Shown here: positions 9,808 through 17,949 of the stretch, piece by piece
Layout: each line of letters starts with the position of its first letter
Numbering within the stretch: position 1 is the stretch's first letter
NCBI GenBank assembly: GCA_026709985.1
Contig: JAPORY010000065.1
Location: 1 to 64,000 of the forward strand
Length of the DNA: 64,000 nucleotides
Source of the DNA: Aestuariivita sp.
GTDB taxonomy: Bacteria > Pseudomonadota > Alphaproteobacteria > Rhodobacterales > Rhodobacteraceae
Direction of reading: 5' to 3'
Notes under the pieces: generated by a model
Seen by the model: the letters and a program-made list of their open reading frames with translations, nothing else
The model's database searches: none
What the model was told of the DNA's origin: nothing
Made by a program: the position numbers and the translations under genes

Positions 9808-12042
9808 ATGAAAGATGCCCAAAAACCGAACCAGTTCACTCTGAATAATCTTATAACCCGTCTCAAGGAAGGTCGCTTCGTCATCCCCGATTTCCAGAGA
9901 GACTTTGAATGGAAACCTTGGGATATCACTCTTCTCATGCGGTCGATCTTTCTCGACTACTATGTCGGAAGTCTGCTCCTGTGGAAAAGCAAAGAAGAGA
10001 ACTTCGAAGCACTCGCCTGTCAACCGATATACGGACACGGCGAAAAAGGATCGCCAGAGCATATCGTCCTGGATGGACAACAACGTTTAACTGCCCTGTA
10101 TTACGCCTGCGTTGCTCCCGACTTGCCCCTGCCGAATCGTGCTAACCGAGCGATCTACTTCATTAACGTTGATCACTACATGCGTGAGGAATATGACACC
10201 TCGTTCGATTACGATTGGAAAAACAGACGCATCAAAAAGATTACTGAAGACCCCGAGGTGCAGTATCACGAGCACATTTTTCCGCTTTCCGTGGTTGGCA
10301 AGGGCGGTTTCGCTATGTCCAAGTGGGCACAGGGATACGTGGGATACTGGCGTACCAAGACTGCCGAGGCTAAAGATGCTGGTGATTGTGAAACGTTGGA
10401 AAAACTCTCCACTTACGCCATGAACGCCGAAAAGTTCAGTGAGACACTCGAAAGCCTGACCCAGCAATACCAGATCTCTTATATCGAACTCGACAGTGAT
10501 CTGGGATTAGAGAAGATTTGCGATATCTTCACCCAGATCAACAGGAGGGGCGTGCGATTGGACGTGTTCGATTTGTTGAACGCTCTTCTGCGACCACGTG
10601 GACTAAGACTCAAGGAAATGTGGCACAAGGCGCAAGGGCGTTTGGATTTCGTCGATAGTGCAAGACTGAACGTCTACATCTTGCAGATCATGTCGATACT
10701 TAAGCAGGCATACTGTTCACCAAAGTACCTGTATTATTTGATGCCGGAGCGCCAGAAGACGATCCGCACTTCCGATGGAAAGACAGAAAAAGAGATTCTA
10801 GTTCGGACGAATGACGAATTCGTTGAGTTGTGGGATAAGTCCGTCTCAGCATTGGAACACGCGATCAAAATGTTGCGCCATCCGCATGAGTTTGGCGTCA
10901 CGTCGTCAAAATATCTGCCCTACGTTTCCATTCTTCCCGCATTCTCGGCGTTGCAGGAATACGGTAGCGCACTGCCAGCAAACAAGCAGCTAGACGCGCA
11001 GCACAAAATCCGGTTTTGGTATTGGGCAGCGATTTTTACGTCTCGATATTCGGGTTCAGTCGAGTCAACAGCGGCACGTGATTTCCAAGACGTTAAGGCG
11101 TGGATCGAAAATGATACTAAAGAACCAGCGTTGCTGCCAGAATTCAGAGATAGGGTAAAGAGACTCGAACTACGCCGTGAGACCAAATACGGAACTTCGA
11201 CTTACAACGGTATTTTCAACTTACTCGTGATGAAGGGCGCCCGCGACTGGATCACGGGAAAAATACCTGATGAAGAGTTGCTGGATGATCATCACATCGT
11301 TCCAGCGTCTTGGGGCGATAGTAATCTGGAGGACCGATCTATTCATTCGATCCTGAACAGGACACCGTTGTTGGATAATACGAACCGACAAGTGATCCGG
11401 GACAAACTGCCTAACGCCTACTTGCCTGAATTGATTGCGGAGAGTGGCGAGCGTAAGGTTCGCAAGATCTTCGCAAGTCACCTGATTTCACCTGCCGCTT
11501 TCGACATTCTAATGCGACCAAACTTCTCTAGGTCAGATTTCGAAGAGTTTATCGCCGAACGGCAACGAACCTATATCGAAGCAATCGAGTCATCGCTGAT
11601 AGAAGTGCGTCTTGATCTGTCCCCGGGTCTCCACGATCTTGATGAACGGATTGAGACGGTCGAGCTTGCAGTGCGGGTAAAGATCGAATCCGCCTTATCC
11701 GCTCAGGCGGACGCGTTGCCGCAACATGTGAGGGATAAGTTGCGTCGAAGAATGGACAAAGAGAAGAAAAAGAATCCTAGTTTCGACAAAGACTATAAAG
11801 CAACTTTCGGCGAAATGCTTGAGTTCTGCGACTTGCAAGAACTCAAAGATATCATACTTGCGAAGTCGAACTGGCAGACTTTTTCCGATACCTTTAAAGT
11901 CAAAGAGGAGTTCTCGAAACGAGTCGACCAACTTGCGGAGTTGCGCAACGGCATTCGCCACAGCCGAACCGTCGGCGAGATATCGAGAAAGGACGGGGAG
12001 GCAGCGTTACTTTGGTTCGAGAAGGTGAATCAGAGAGCCTGA
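9808..12042 (+). CDS. DUF262/HNH protein with C-terminal HEPN-like domain
   Basis: 744 residues. Residues 1 to about 250 form a DUF262 (ParB-like) domain with IPDFQRDFEW and the nucleotide-binding signature DGQQRLT near residue 88. Around residue 492, DDHHIVPASWG with a downstream NR pair resembles the HNH/DUF1524 nuclease of GmrSD-type enzymes. The last 130 residues contain RNGIRHSR, an R-x4-H motif typical of HEPN RNases, in a Swt1-like region. Known GmrSD proteins cut modified phage DNA in a nucleotide-dependent manner. A role in phage defence is likely by family, but the target is unknown. It stands alone, 80 bp after yggS, in otherwise chromosomal DNA. Confidence 0.85.
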   Translation: MKDAQKPNQFTLNNLITRLKEGRFVIPDFQRDFEWKPWDITLLMRSIFLDYYVGSLLLWKSKEENFEALACQPIYGHGEKGSPEHIVLDGQQRLTALYYACVAPDLPLPNRANRAIYFINVDHYMREEYDTSFDYDWKNRRIKKITEDPEVQYHEHIFPLSVVGKGGFAMSKWAQGYVGYWRTKTAEAKDAGDCETLEKLSTYAMNAEKFSETLESLTQQYQISYIELDSDLGLEKICDIFTQINRRGVRLDVFDLLNALLRPRGLRLKEMWHKAQGRLDFVDSARLNVYILQIMSILKQAYCSPKYLYYLMPERQKTIRTSDGKTEKEILVRTNDEFVELWDKSVSALEHAIKMLRHPHEFGVTSSKYLPYVSILPAFSALQEYGSALPANKQLDAQHKIRFWYWAAIFTSRYSGSVESTAARDFQDVKAWIENDTKEPALLPEFRDRVKRLELRRETKYGTSTYNGIFNLLVMKGARDWITGKIPDEELLDDHHIVPASWGDSNLEDRSIHSILNRTPLLDNTNRQVIRDKLPNAYLPELIAESGERKVRKIFASHLISPAAFDILMRPNFSRSDFEEFIAERQRTYIEAIESSLIEVRLDLSPGLHDLDERIETVELAVRVKIESALSAQADALPQHVRDKLRRRMDKEKKKNPSFDKDYKATFGEMLEFCDLQELKDIILAKSNWQTFSDTFKVKEEFSKRVDQLAELRNGIRHSRTVGEISRKDGEAALLWFEKVNQRA

Positions 12043-12197
12043 CCAAGCCTACACCACCGCCGCTCTTCATCAAAAATTAGCCATAGCGGCGCATATCGTC
12101 GGCCAAATCTTTACTAGTCAAGAGCAGTGGGGCAGCGGCAAAACAAAAAAGCAGTCAACCGATCTCTAGGACATACTGAACTGATACAACAAAATAA
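12043..12197. other. intergenic, nothing seen
   Basis: Convergent intergenic DNA between the DUF262 gene and the second porin. Apart from the terminator that follows at 12198, I see no feature. Confidence 0.4.
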
Positions 12198-12225
12198 GAG
12201 GGGCGAGCACAGTCGCTCGCCCCTC
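12198..12225 (-). terminator. rho-independent terminator of the second porin
   Basis: A perfect 11-bp stem (GAGGGGCGAGC and its complement, 6-nt loop) followed on the minus strand by a T-rich run, 30 bp after the stop of the second porin. The stem core GGGCGAGC is the same as in the terminator of the first porin, so the gene and its terminator were probably duplicated together. Confidence 0.8.
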
Positions 12226-12255
12226 AAATCTACCGTTGGAATTAGAAAATTCACC

Positions 12256-13125
12256 CTAGAAATTAAAGCTAACGCCAGCTTGCGCCTGAACGGCGTCATC
12301 ATTTGTCGGCTCAACAACTCCTGCGAGGAAATTGACATCACCACCTAAATCATGCGTGAGATGAAGTCCAAAAGACGCACCGTCAGCCTGTCCTACAAAT
12401 GGCTCGTTTTGGTGGGCACCCCACGCAGTCAGAGTTGTGGCTGCCGCGAGAGGTACGCTTGCAGAGAGGCGGTATTTGTTAACGTCATCCCCATTAATCG
12501 CGAGGTTCTGGTTGTTGGCATAGTGAGCTTCTAGCATCGCAAAACCGAGATCGCGTCTGATACTTCCTACAATTACCTTTTCATTTTCTGCATATGAGTC
12601 TTGTGCGCCAACTCTGAAACTCCAGCCGTTCATGTCGTATTGGATGCGAGCGCCGACACGGTCGTTAGTAGAAGTGCTCGAAACATGGAATGTGGCTCCG
12701 CCCATACTATAAATGAGCGCTACCCCATTGCTATCACCCTCGCCACCGCTAGAGTAGCCATGAAGAGGTACTTCAACTACGCTTGAAAGAAAGCCCATAC
12801 CATCAACACCAGTGCCGATAGAATTCTCCATACTATCGACTGCACCAGACACGTTTCCAAACTCAATGGTTGTGGGGCCTACTACTGCGTAAACCTGACC
12901 TCCGTTAAAGGTGGCAGTGTTAGGAGTTCCGTCTGTATTATCTGCTCGAACTCGGAATTTCCCGCCGAAAGTCACCCCAGCATCGCTTTGAGTAGAACCC
13001 TTGAGGTTCAATTCAAGGCGACTAGTCAAATTGCCTTCATCTTGGTTAGCCCCTTTGTTAGCCTCGTTGTAGTCGATTCCGAAACGGCCAAAGCCTGATA
13101 TTCCCACGCTTTGCGCTGCGGACAT
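12256..13125 (-). pseudogene. porin paralogue lacking an in-frame signal peptide
   Basis: 289 residues that align throughout with the porin at 6726 (for example VGISGFGRFGIDYNE and the C-terminal AGVSFNF). The frame opens at an ATG equivalent to Met 17 of the first porin, so the signal peptide is missing. Upstream in-frame codons encode a polar stretch, and a hydrophobic Ala/Leu-like segment is only partly visible in a shifted frame near 13130-13190. Without a signal peptide the product could not reach the outer membrane, so this is most likely a recent pseudogene. A sequencing indel near 13150 would be the simple alternative. Confidence 0.7.
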
Positions 13126-13351
13126 ACTCTCCGCAGCCGGTGCCCTAAGGCGGCCGTTGGAGAGCTTGCTTGGCAGTTTGCCCGCATCATTCCATCCTCG
13201 AATCTGTCAGCGACGCTACACTCTAAAGACCTCTCCCTACAGCACTGCATCCCCTTTTGCAAGCCGTTTTTGTCGTGGCGGGAGTAACCCTCCACGAGCC
13301 CCTCCGAATGCGTGTCTACGATTCGGCATTTAGCTTTTTGGATAAAATAGA

Positions 13352-13473
13352 AAAGGGCAGAACTAAAAAAGTTCCACCCTTTCCCAAAAGGAATGAAGGT
13401 CGAGACACAGCGCACTGGTCATGACCAAGAACCTACATGAGGTCCGACTCCAATAAACACTCATTGGAATCGG
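13352..13473 (-). ncRNA. candidate antisense RNA in the repC leader
   Basis: Upstream of repC, two hairpins lie on the minus strand. One is an 11-bp stem at 13444-13473 (one wobble pair, 8-nt loop). The other is a stem at 13352-13383 followed by TCTATTTT that looks like a terminator. In repABC plasmids a small counter-transcribed RNA opposite the repC leader represses RepC and sets copy number; the position and layout here fit that. I could not assign its promoter, so this is inference. Confidence 0.35.
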
Positions 13474-13567
13474 TACCACAGTTAGCAAGGGGTGGCAAGC
13501 GTTATTTTGTAGCCGGCGACAAAAATCGGCAGTGTCAGACGACCTTCTTCCGACAAGGAATTTCGGA
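13474..13567. other. repC 5' leader
   Basis: Non-coding leader. An AAGGA ribosome-binding site sits near 13555, about 8 bp before the preferred ATG at 13568. The target of a repC antisense RNA would lie in or just before this stretch. Confidence 0.4.
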
Positions 13568-14953
13568 ATGAAGATTTTAGTAAACACGGAAACTACATCA
13601 GCATCACTGACCAGCCTCAGCCGCAATGGTTGGCGCAAAGCACCAGAGAATATCTGGCTCACCGAGGAATTTGCTAATGACGGTGCCTTGCGAGATGTTT
13701 CACGCAACCGAGCCGCTGCGGCCGTCAAAGCGGTGGCGGCGGCAATTGGCCTCAAGTCGGGATCAATATTGCTCCTCGATGTGATGCTGTCGCTGTCAGC
13801 ACCGCAAGACTGGGCTGCGAATTGCCGCCCAATTGTATGGCCGGGAAACATTGCACTCATGGAAAAAACCGGCCTTTCCCTCTCGGCCTTACGGCGACAT
13901 ATTAAAGTGCTGGAGAAAACCGGCCTCATCATCTGTCGTGATAGTGCCAATGGCAGACGGTTTGGACATCGCGATAAGAAGGGTGTGATCGTGGAAGCGT
14001 ACGGCTTTGATCTCAGCCCGCTAAAGGCCCGAGTCGAGGATTTTGAGGCGCTGGGGCAGCAACTCAAGCAAGAGCGAGTGGCTTGTCAGCAGCTCCGTAA
14101 CAAAATTACGAGTACGCGCAGAACCGCACGAGCCCTTATCCAACACGCATGTGATGGCGTGATTGAGGGCATTTGGGCCGAACTCACTGCAGATCTTGAT
14201 GATCTCCTCGCGACCAAACTGTCGCGAAAGCCCACATCGGAAGAACTAAAATCGCGGCTCGACGCGTTAACATCCCTCCTGCAGCAGATCAAAGAGGCAG
14301 TCGTACCGATATTCAAAGCCCGATTGAACGCCAAAACGGCGTCAGCAGAAACTCCAAAAAATGGTGATAATTGCCCAAATATGGCACCCTTGGTGGTGCA
14401 CGGCGGTGCCCACATACAAACTACAAGTGAAGAATCAACGTTTGTAACTTGTAATGGTGGCGAAAATGTCGAGGAGCAGCAACCAGCCAGCTCCAGTCCA
14501 GCGACTGGAGGGGATGCAGCAGCAGGAGACCCAGCACCACAGACGGCGAAGCAAGCCGACACGGCGCAAAAATCCGAGAGCGAGACAATAGCACTGAATA
14601 CCATTATGCAGGCTAGCCCCCAGTTTACGCAGTGGGCGCACCAAATGTATGGGCATATTGGCAATTGGGAGGATTTGTACCGTGCCGCGGCGCAGTTGCG
14701 TAGCGCGATCGGCTTGAAGGTCAGCGCTTGGAATGCGGTCGACAATCGCCTCGGGCCACTGATGACCGCGATTGCCTTTGTGCTCGTCTTTGAGAAATTT
14801 AACGAGCAAGCGATCCGCTCACCCAACGCCTATTTTGTCGCGCTGTCGGCGAAAGCCCACGCTGGCAAACTGTATTTGGCGAGGAGTTTTTACGGGCGTC
14901 TATCGCGGCAAAATCAGGCGCGAGAGGCGCGGCCGTCGATGGCACGACACTGA
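13568..14953 (+). CDS. repC: plasmid replication initiator RepC
   Basis: 461 residues. RepC is the initiator of repABC replicons and binds an origin inside its own gene. Residues 85-160 hold the winged-helix region typical of RepC, including TGLSLSALRRHIKVLEKTGL and CRDSANGRRFGHRD. A coiled, Glu/Lys-rich middle follows. The C-terminal region (WEDLYRAAAQLRSAIGL and later) matches the RepC C-terminal domain. ATG 13568 has an AAGGA site, so I prefer it to GTG 13532. Near 14875 the family-like reading may continue in another frame (GEEFLRASIAAK) to a TAG at 15091, which could mean a one-base frameshift at the 3' end. Residues 89-244 are encoded by a perfect repeat shared with the second copy. Confidence 0.88.
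   Translation: MKILVNTETTSASLTSLSRNGWRKAPENIWLTEEFANDGALRDVSRNRAAAAVKAVAAAIGLKSGSILLLDVMLSLSAPQDWAANCRPIVWPGNIALMEKTGLSLSALRRHIKVLEKTGLIICRDSANGRRFGHRDKKGVIVEAYGFDLSPLKARVEDFEALGQQLKQERVACQQLRNKITSTRRTARALIQHACDGVIEGIWAELTADLDDLLATKLSRKPTSEELKSRLDALTSLLQQIKEAVVPIFKARLNAKTASAETPKNGDNCPNMAPLVVHGGAHIQTTSEESTFVTCNGGENVEEQQPASSSPATGGDAAAGDPAPQTAKQADTAQKSESETIALNTIMQASPQFTQWAHQMYGHIGNWEDLYRAAAQLRSAIGLKVSAWNAVDNRLGPLMTAIAFVLVFEKFNEQAIRSPNAYFVALSAKAHAGKLYLARSFYGRLSRQNQAREARPSMARH
13833..14301 (+). repeat. 469-bp perfect direct repeat, copy 1
   Basis: By line-by-line comparison this stretch of repC is identical to 15343-15811. Upstream of 13833 the two copies are only about 90% alike and downstream of 14301 they are unrelated. 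Confidence 0.93.
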
Positions 14954-15095
14954 CGCCCAAACGTGGCCGCCGAGCCGACTATCATCAGGATCGGCAAGGG
15001 TGGCGAGCCAATCGGATGCGTGCGGGCAATGGTCGCGAGGGCTTGACGGCGCCGCGGTGGCGGGGTACCAACGAGTTTTTGAAGGGATCCTAGAA

Positions 15096-15884
15096 ATGAC
15101 TGGCTCCGTTCATACGCAACCCCAACGGCGGCGGGACGGCTGGCGCCAAGCACCAGCGAACCTTTTGTTGACCGAGGAACTTGCTCGCGACGGGGCCGCG
15201 CGCGATGTTTCACGTAACCGAGCCGCTGCGGCCGTCAAAGCTGTGGCGGCGGCAATTGGTTTAAAACTAGGATCAATAGTGCTCCTCGATGCGATGCTGT
15301 CGCTGTCAGAACCGCAAGACTGGGGAGCGAATTGCCGCCCGCTTGTATGGCCGGGAAACATTGCACTCATGGAAAAAACCGGCCTTTCCCTCTCGGCCTT
15401 ACGGCGACATATTAAAGTGCTGGAGAAAACCGGCCTCATCATCTGTCGTGATAGTGCCAATGGCAGACGGTTTGGACATCGCGATAAGAAGGGTGTGATC
15501 GTGGAAGCGTACGGCTTTGATCTCAGCCCGCTAAAGGCCCGAGTCGAGGATTTTGAGGCGCTGGGGCAGCAACTCAAGCAAGAGCGAGTGGCTTGTCAGC
15601 AGCTCCGTAACAAAATTACGAGTACGCGCAGAACCGCACGAGCCCTTATCCAACACGCATGTGATGGCGTGATTGAGGGCATTTGGGCCGAACTCACTGC
15701 AGATCTTGATGATCTCCTCGCGACCAAACTGTCGCGAAAGCCCACATCGGAAGAACTAAAATCGCGGCTCGACGCGTTAACATCCCTCCTGCAGCAGATC
15801 AAAGAGGCAGTTGCGATGCAGGAACAAAGCCATCGCCGAGTTAGGTTGGATGCGAAGCACAAAACAACTCCCATTGTGTCATGA
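15096..15884 (+). pseudogene. truncated second repC copy
   Basis: 262 codons from ATG 15096. The first 240 or so match RepC, with about ten substitutions before the conversion block and none inside it. After residue 239 the homology stops at 15811, and the frame runs through a unique tail that is antisense to the last 44 bp of the integrase gene. The RepC C-terminal domain is missing. It could make a DNA-binding fragment able to compete at the origin, or be inert. The junction next to the integrase 3' end suggests the gene was cut by the recombination that formed this end of the element. Confidence 0.8.
15343..15811 (+). repeat. 469-bp perfect direct repeat, copy 2
   Basis: Identical to 13833-14301. 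The spacing of 1510 bp in direct orientation allows deletion by homologous recombination. Confidence 0.93.
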
Positions 15885-17130
15885 TCTTGCGGCGCTCTTC
15901 CAACAGATCGCTCCGATGATAAGCACGCGAGGTCTTTGAGCCAACCTGATGTGACAGCGCACATTCAGCGGCGAACCAATCGACCCCATTCTCCGCAGCC
16001 CAATCACGGAATGAACTCCTAAATCCGTGTGGTGTGACGCGATATTCGAGTTGGCGCAACGTCCGACGCATGGCGCCCTCGGGAAGACAGCCGCCATGGG
16101 AAACGTCAATGAACGCATAACGGCTATGGTTCATTCGCGGTAAACCCACCAAAATTTCGTACATGCGGTTGGTGATGGGAACCCGATGTGTTTGATAAGT
16201 CTTCATTCGCTCAGCAGGAATCGTCCAAACCCGAGTATCAAAATCAATTTCTTGCCACTGAGCCTTGCGAACCTCGCTTGATCGACAGGCCGAAAGAATA
16301 GCAAACTCCAGCATCACGGCGGGTTGACTGCCAAGCTTTCGCAACCGCGTCATGAGTTGCGGAACCTCTTTATACGGGATGGCCGCAAAGTGATTAACCG
16401 GCCGAATTCGCTCCGGTGAAACCAAAACCAACTTGAGATGACCATGCCAGCGCGCGGGATTGTCTCCCGAAGGCCGTAGACCGTGAAACGCCGCCCAACT
16501 GAGAACAGCCTCAAGCCGGCCGCGCAAGCGGCTAGCCGTTACTGGCTTTAGCGTCCACATAGGGCCACACTCGCCATGTCGATTAGACGTCGGTTGTTGC
16601 AAAACATCTAATATGTACTTGGTATTAATCAGTTCTATGGGCAAATGTCCGAGTAGCGGCAGGGCGTATATTTCCAAGCTTCGGCGCCAATCCCGGCGGT
16701 GCACAGCACTGCGAAAATGGCCCTTTGCCTCAACCATGATTGATAGGTATGCCGCAACGACTTCTCGAAATAACTGGGGTTGTAAACTGGAGGTTTCAGC
16801 CATCAGGTCGGGGCTATGGCAATCTAAAGGGCGGTCAGTTGTGAGCGGATCAATACCGGCAGCCACAAGCTGCCGCAGCTTGATTGCCCGCTTACTGGCA
16901 GAAGATAAATCGACGTCAGGGAAACGACCGAGACCCATTGCGCGCGGTTTCTTGCGACCGGCGGTGGCCCCGTTAACTCGAACCTCAGCCATTGGTGGTG
17001 TATATCGGAATACCCATGAGCGCGTTCCGCTCTTGGTTATGTTGATGCAAAGTCCCCTTACCTCACCAGCGCGGTACAGTCCTGGTTGCCGATGCGCGGC
17101 GATCTCCCGATCTGTTGAGAGACGAACCAT
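15841..17130 (-). CDS. tyrosine integrase with N-terminal arm-binding domain
   Basis: 429 residues, the size of P4-type integrases that move genomic islands and ICEs. The N-terminal 90 residues (LYRAGEVRGLCINITKSG, GLGRFPDVDL) form the DUF4102-like arm-type DNA-binding domain. The catalytic domain shows Arg in ACRSSEVRKAQW, Lys near ERMKTYQTHRVPI, the HGFR box in TPHGFRSSFRDWAAE, a second His in ALSHQ, and the Tyr nucleophile in SRAYHRSD. All key residues are present. Its stop codon lies 30 bp from the broken end of the second repC, so an attachment site close to 15811-15841 is plausible. Two 12-bp-spaced TTATATGTT repeats lie just upstream of its start. Confidence 0.93.
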   Translation of the reverse strand: MVRLSTDREIAAHRQPGLYRAGEVRGLCINITKSGTRSWVFRYTPPMAEVRVNGATAGRKKPRAMGLGRFPDVDLSSASKRAIKLRQLVAAGIDPLTTDRPLDCHSPDLMAETSSLQPQLFREVVAAYLSIMVEAKGHFRSAVHRRDWRRSLEIYALPLLGHLPIELINTKYILDVLQQPTSNRHGECGPMWTLKPVTASRLRGRLEAVLSWAAFHGLRPSGDNPARWHGHLKLVLVSPERIRPVNHFAAIPYKEVPQLMTRLRKLGSQPAVMLEFAILSACRSSEVRKAQWQEIDFDTRVWTIPAERMKTYQTHRVPITNRMYEILVGLPRMNHSRYAFIDVSHGGCLPEGAMRRTLRQLEYRVTPHGFRSSFRDWAAENGVDWFAAECALSHQVGSKTSRAYHRSDLLEERRKIMTQWELFCASHPT

Positions 17131-17141
17131 CGTTTATGCCC

Positions 17142-17162
17142 TTATATGTTTCTTTATATGTT
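17142..17162. repeat. direct repeats upstream of the integrase
   Basis: TTATATGTT occurs at 17142-17150 and 17154-17162, a 12-bp period, within 35 bp of the integrase start. It could be part of the integrase promoter or a directionality-factor site; no partner gene identifies which. Confidence 0.4.
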
Positions 17163-17332
17163 CCGTATGTATTTGACATGTGTTCGATCACAAGCGGTGG
17201 ATTAAGCCAGAATACTGTATTAGCGAGAAAGTCGACAGTCTGAGTAGTGTCGTCTATATTTCTTGCCCTTTTGCAAAGTGCGTCAGCCCGCGAGTGCGCT
17301 GGCACCTAGTGCCTTGCGAACATACACGGACG

Positions 17333-17749
17333 ATGTTGTATGCTTTGGAGAGCGTTGTGAAACAATCGACTTATGACTTGGACTTGCTTGTCGCTGCCCA
17401 TCATATTCTTCGCAACTATGACGGAAACGTCATAACGGCACTGGCCGAAATATGGGCCGAAGAGCACCTCAAAATGGTTAAGGCCCCAAAAGGCGCCAAA
17501 GGTTTTGATGGGACGTTACCGGATGGCCGACGGTTACAAGTTAAGTCCAAAAAATACGGTGCCCGCCGTGACTCTGGGACTTATGTCACACTGTCCCGAT
17601 CGACGCTCGACCTCGCTGATGATCTACTCATTGTTTTTGTCGACTATGAAACGCTCCAAATTCCTCGCACCCTTGGTCCTGTTGCGATTCGCAAACTCAC
17701 GGACCGTAAGGGACGGTATTACGTTTCCGATATCGTAAAAGTGATATAG
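17333..17749 (+). CDS. small PD-(D/E)XK-like protein
   Basis: 138 residues from ATG 17333; a GTG at 17357 is an alternative. The middle part reads GFDGTLPDGRRLQVKSKKYG, in which the Asp and the QVK segment on successive strands have the spacing of a minimal PD-(D/E)XK nuclease core. No methylase or partner is adjacent. The nearest neighbour downstream on the same strand is tcmP, 200 bp away. Small proteins of this kind occur in defence and mobile contexts, but I cannot name a family with certainty. Function is inferred only. Confidence 0.65.
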   Translation: MLYALESVVKQSTYDLDLLVAAHHILRNYDGNVITALAEIWAEEHLKMVKAPKGAKGFDGTLPDGRRLQVKSKKYGARRDSGTYVTLSRSTLDLADDLLIVFVDYETLQIPRTLGPVAIRKLTDRKGRYYVSDIVKVI

Positions 17750-17949
17750 GCTAGTCGCAGCGATGTCTGCGGTAAATCGCAACTTTGAAGACGATTGTTT
17801 CTTTAGCTATGCAACTTATCACGTCGAACGGTTCTGCAACCGGAATGTGCCAGACGAGGACAAAAAAACCAATCATCCTAGTCAGGTAATCAAGGCGCGA
17901 GCGATAACGCTTCAAAGCAGTTAACACCGCAAGTCGAAGGAAATGAAGT
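17750..17949. other. intergenic before tcmP
   Basis: About 200 bp with no gene seen. An AAGGA ribosome-binding site at its right end precedes the TTG start of the next gene. Confidence 0.35.

Noticed and set aside
13026..13415. A 129-codon minus-strand frame overlapping the porin start
   Set aside because: It is out of frame with the porin and covers the damaged leader; no coding signs.
14086..14826. Long minus-strand frame opposite repC
   Set aside because: It mirrors the strongly supported repC gene, and the same mirror recurs opposite the repeat copy.
15204..15220. TGTTTCACGT half of a ParB-like site inside the truncated repC
   Set aside because: Only one half matches and the same coding position in the first copy differs; probably chance.
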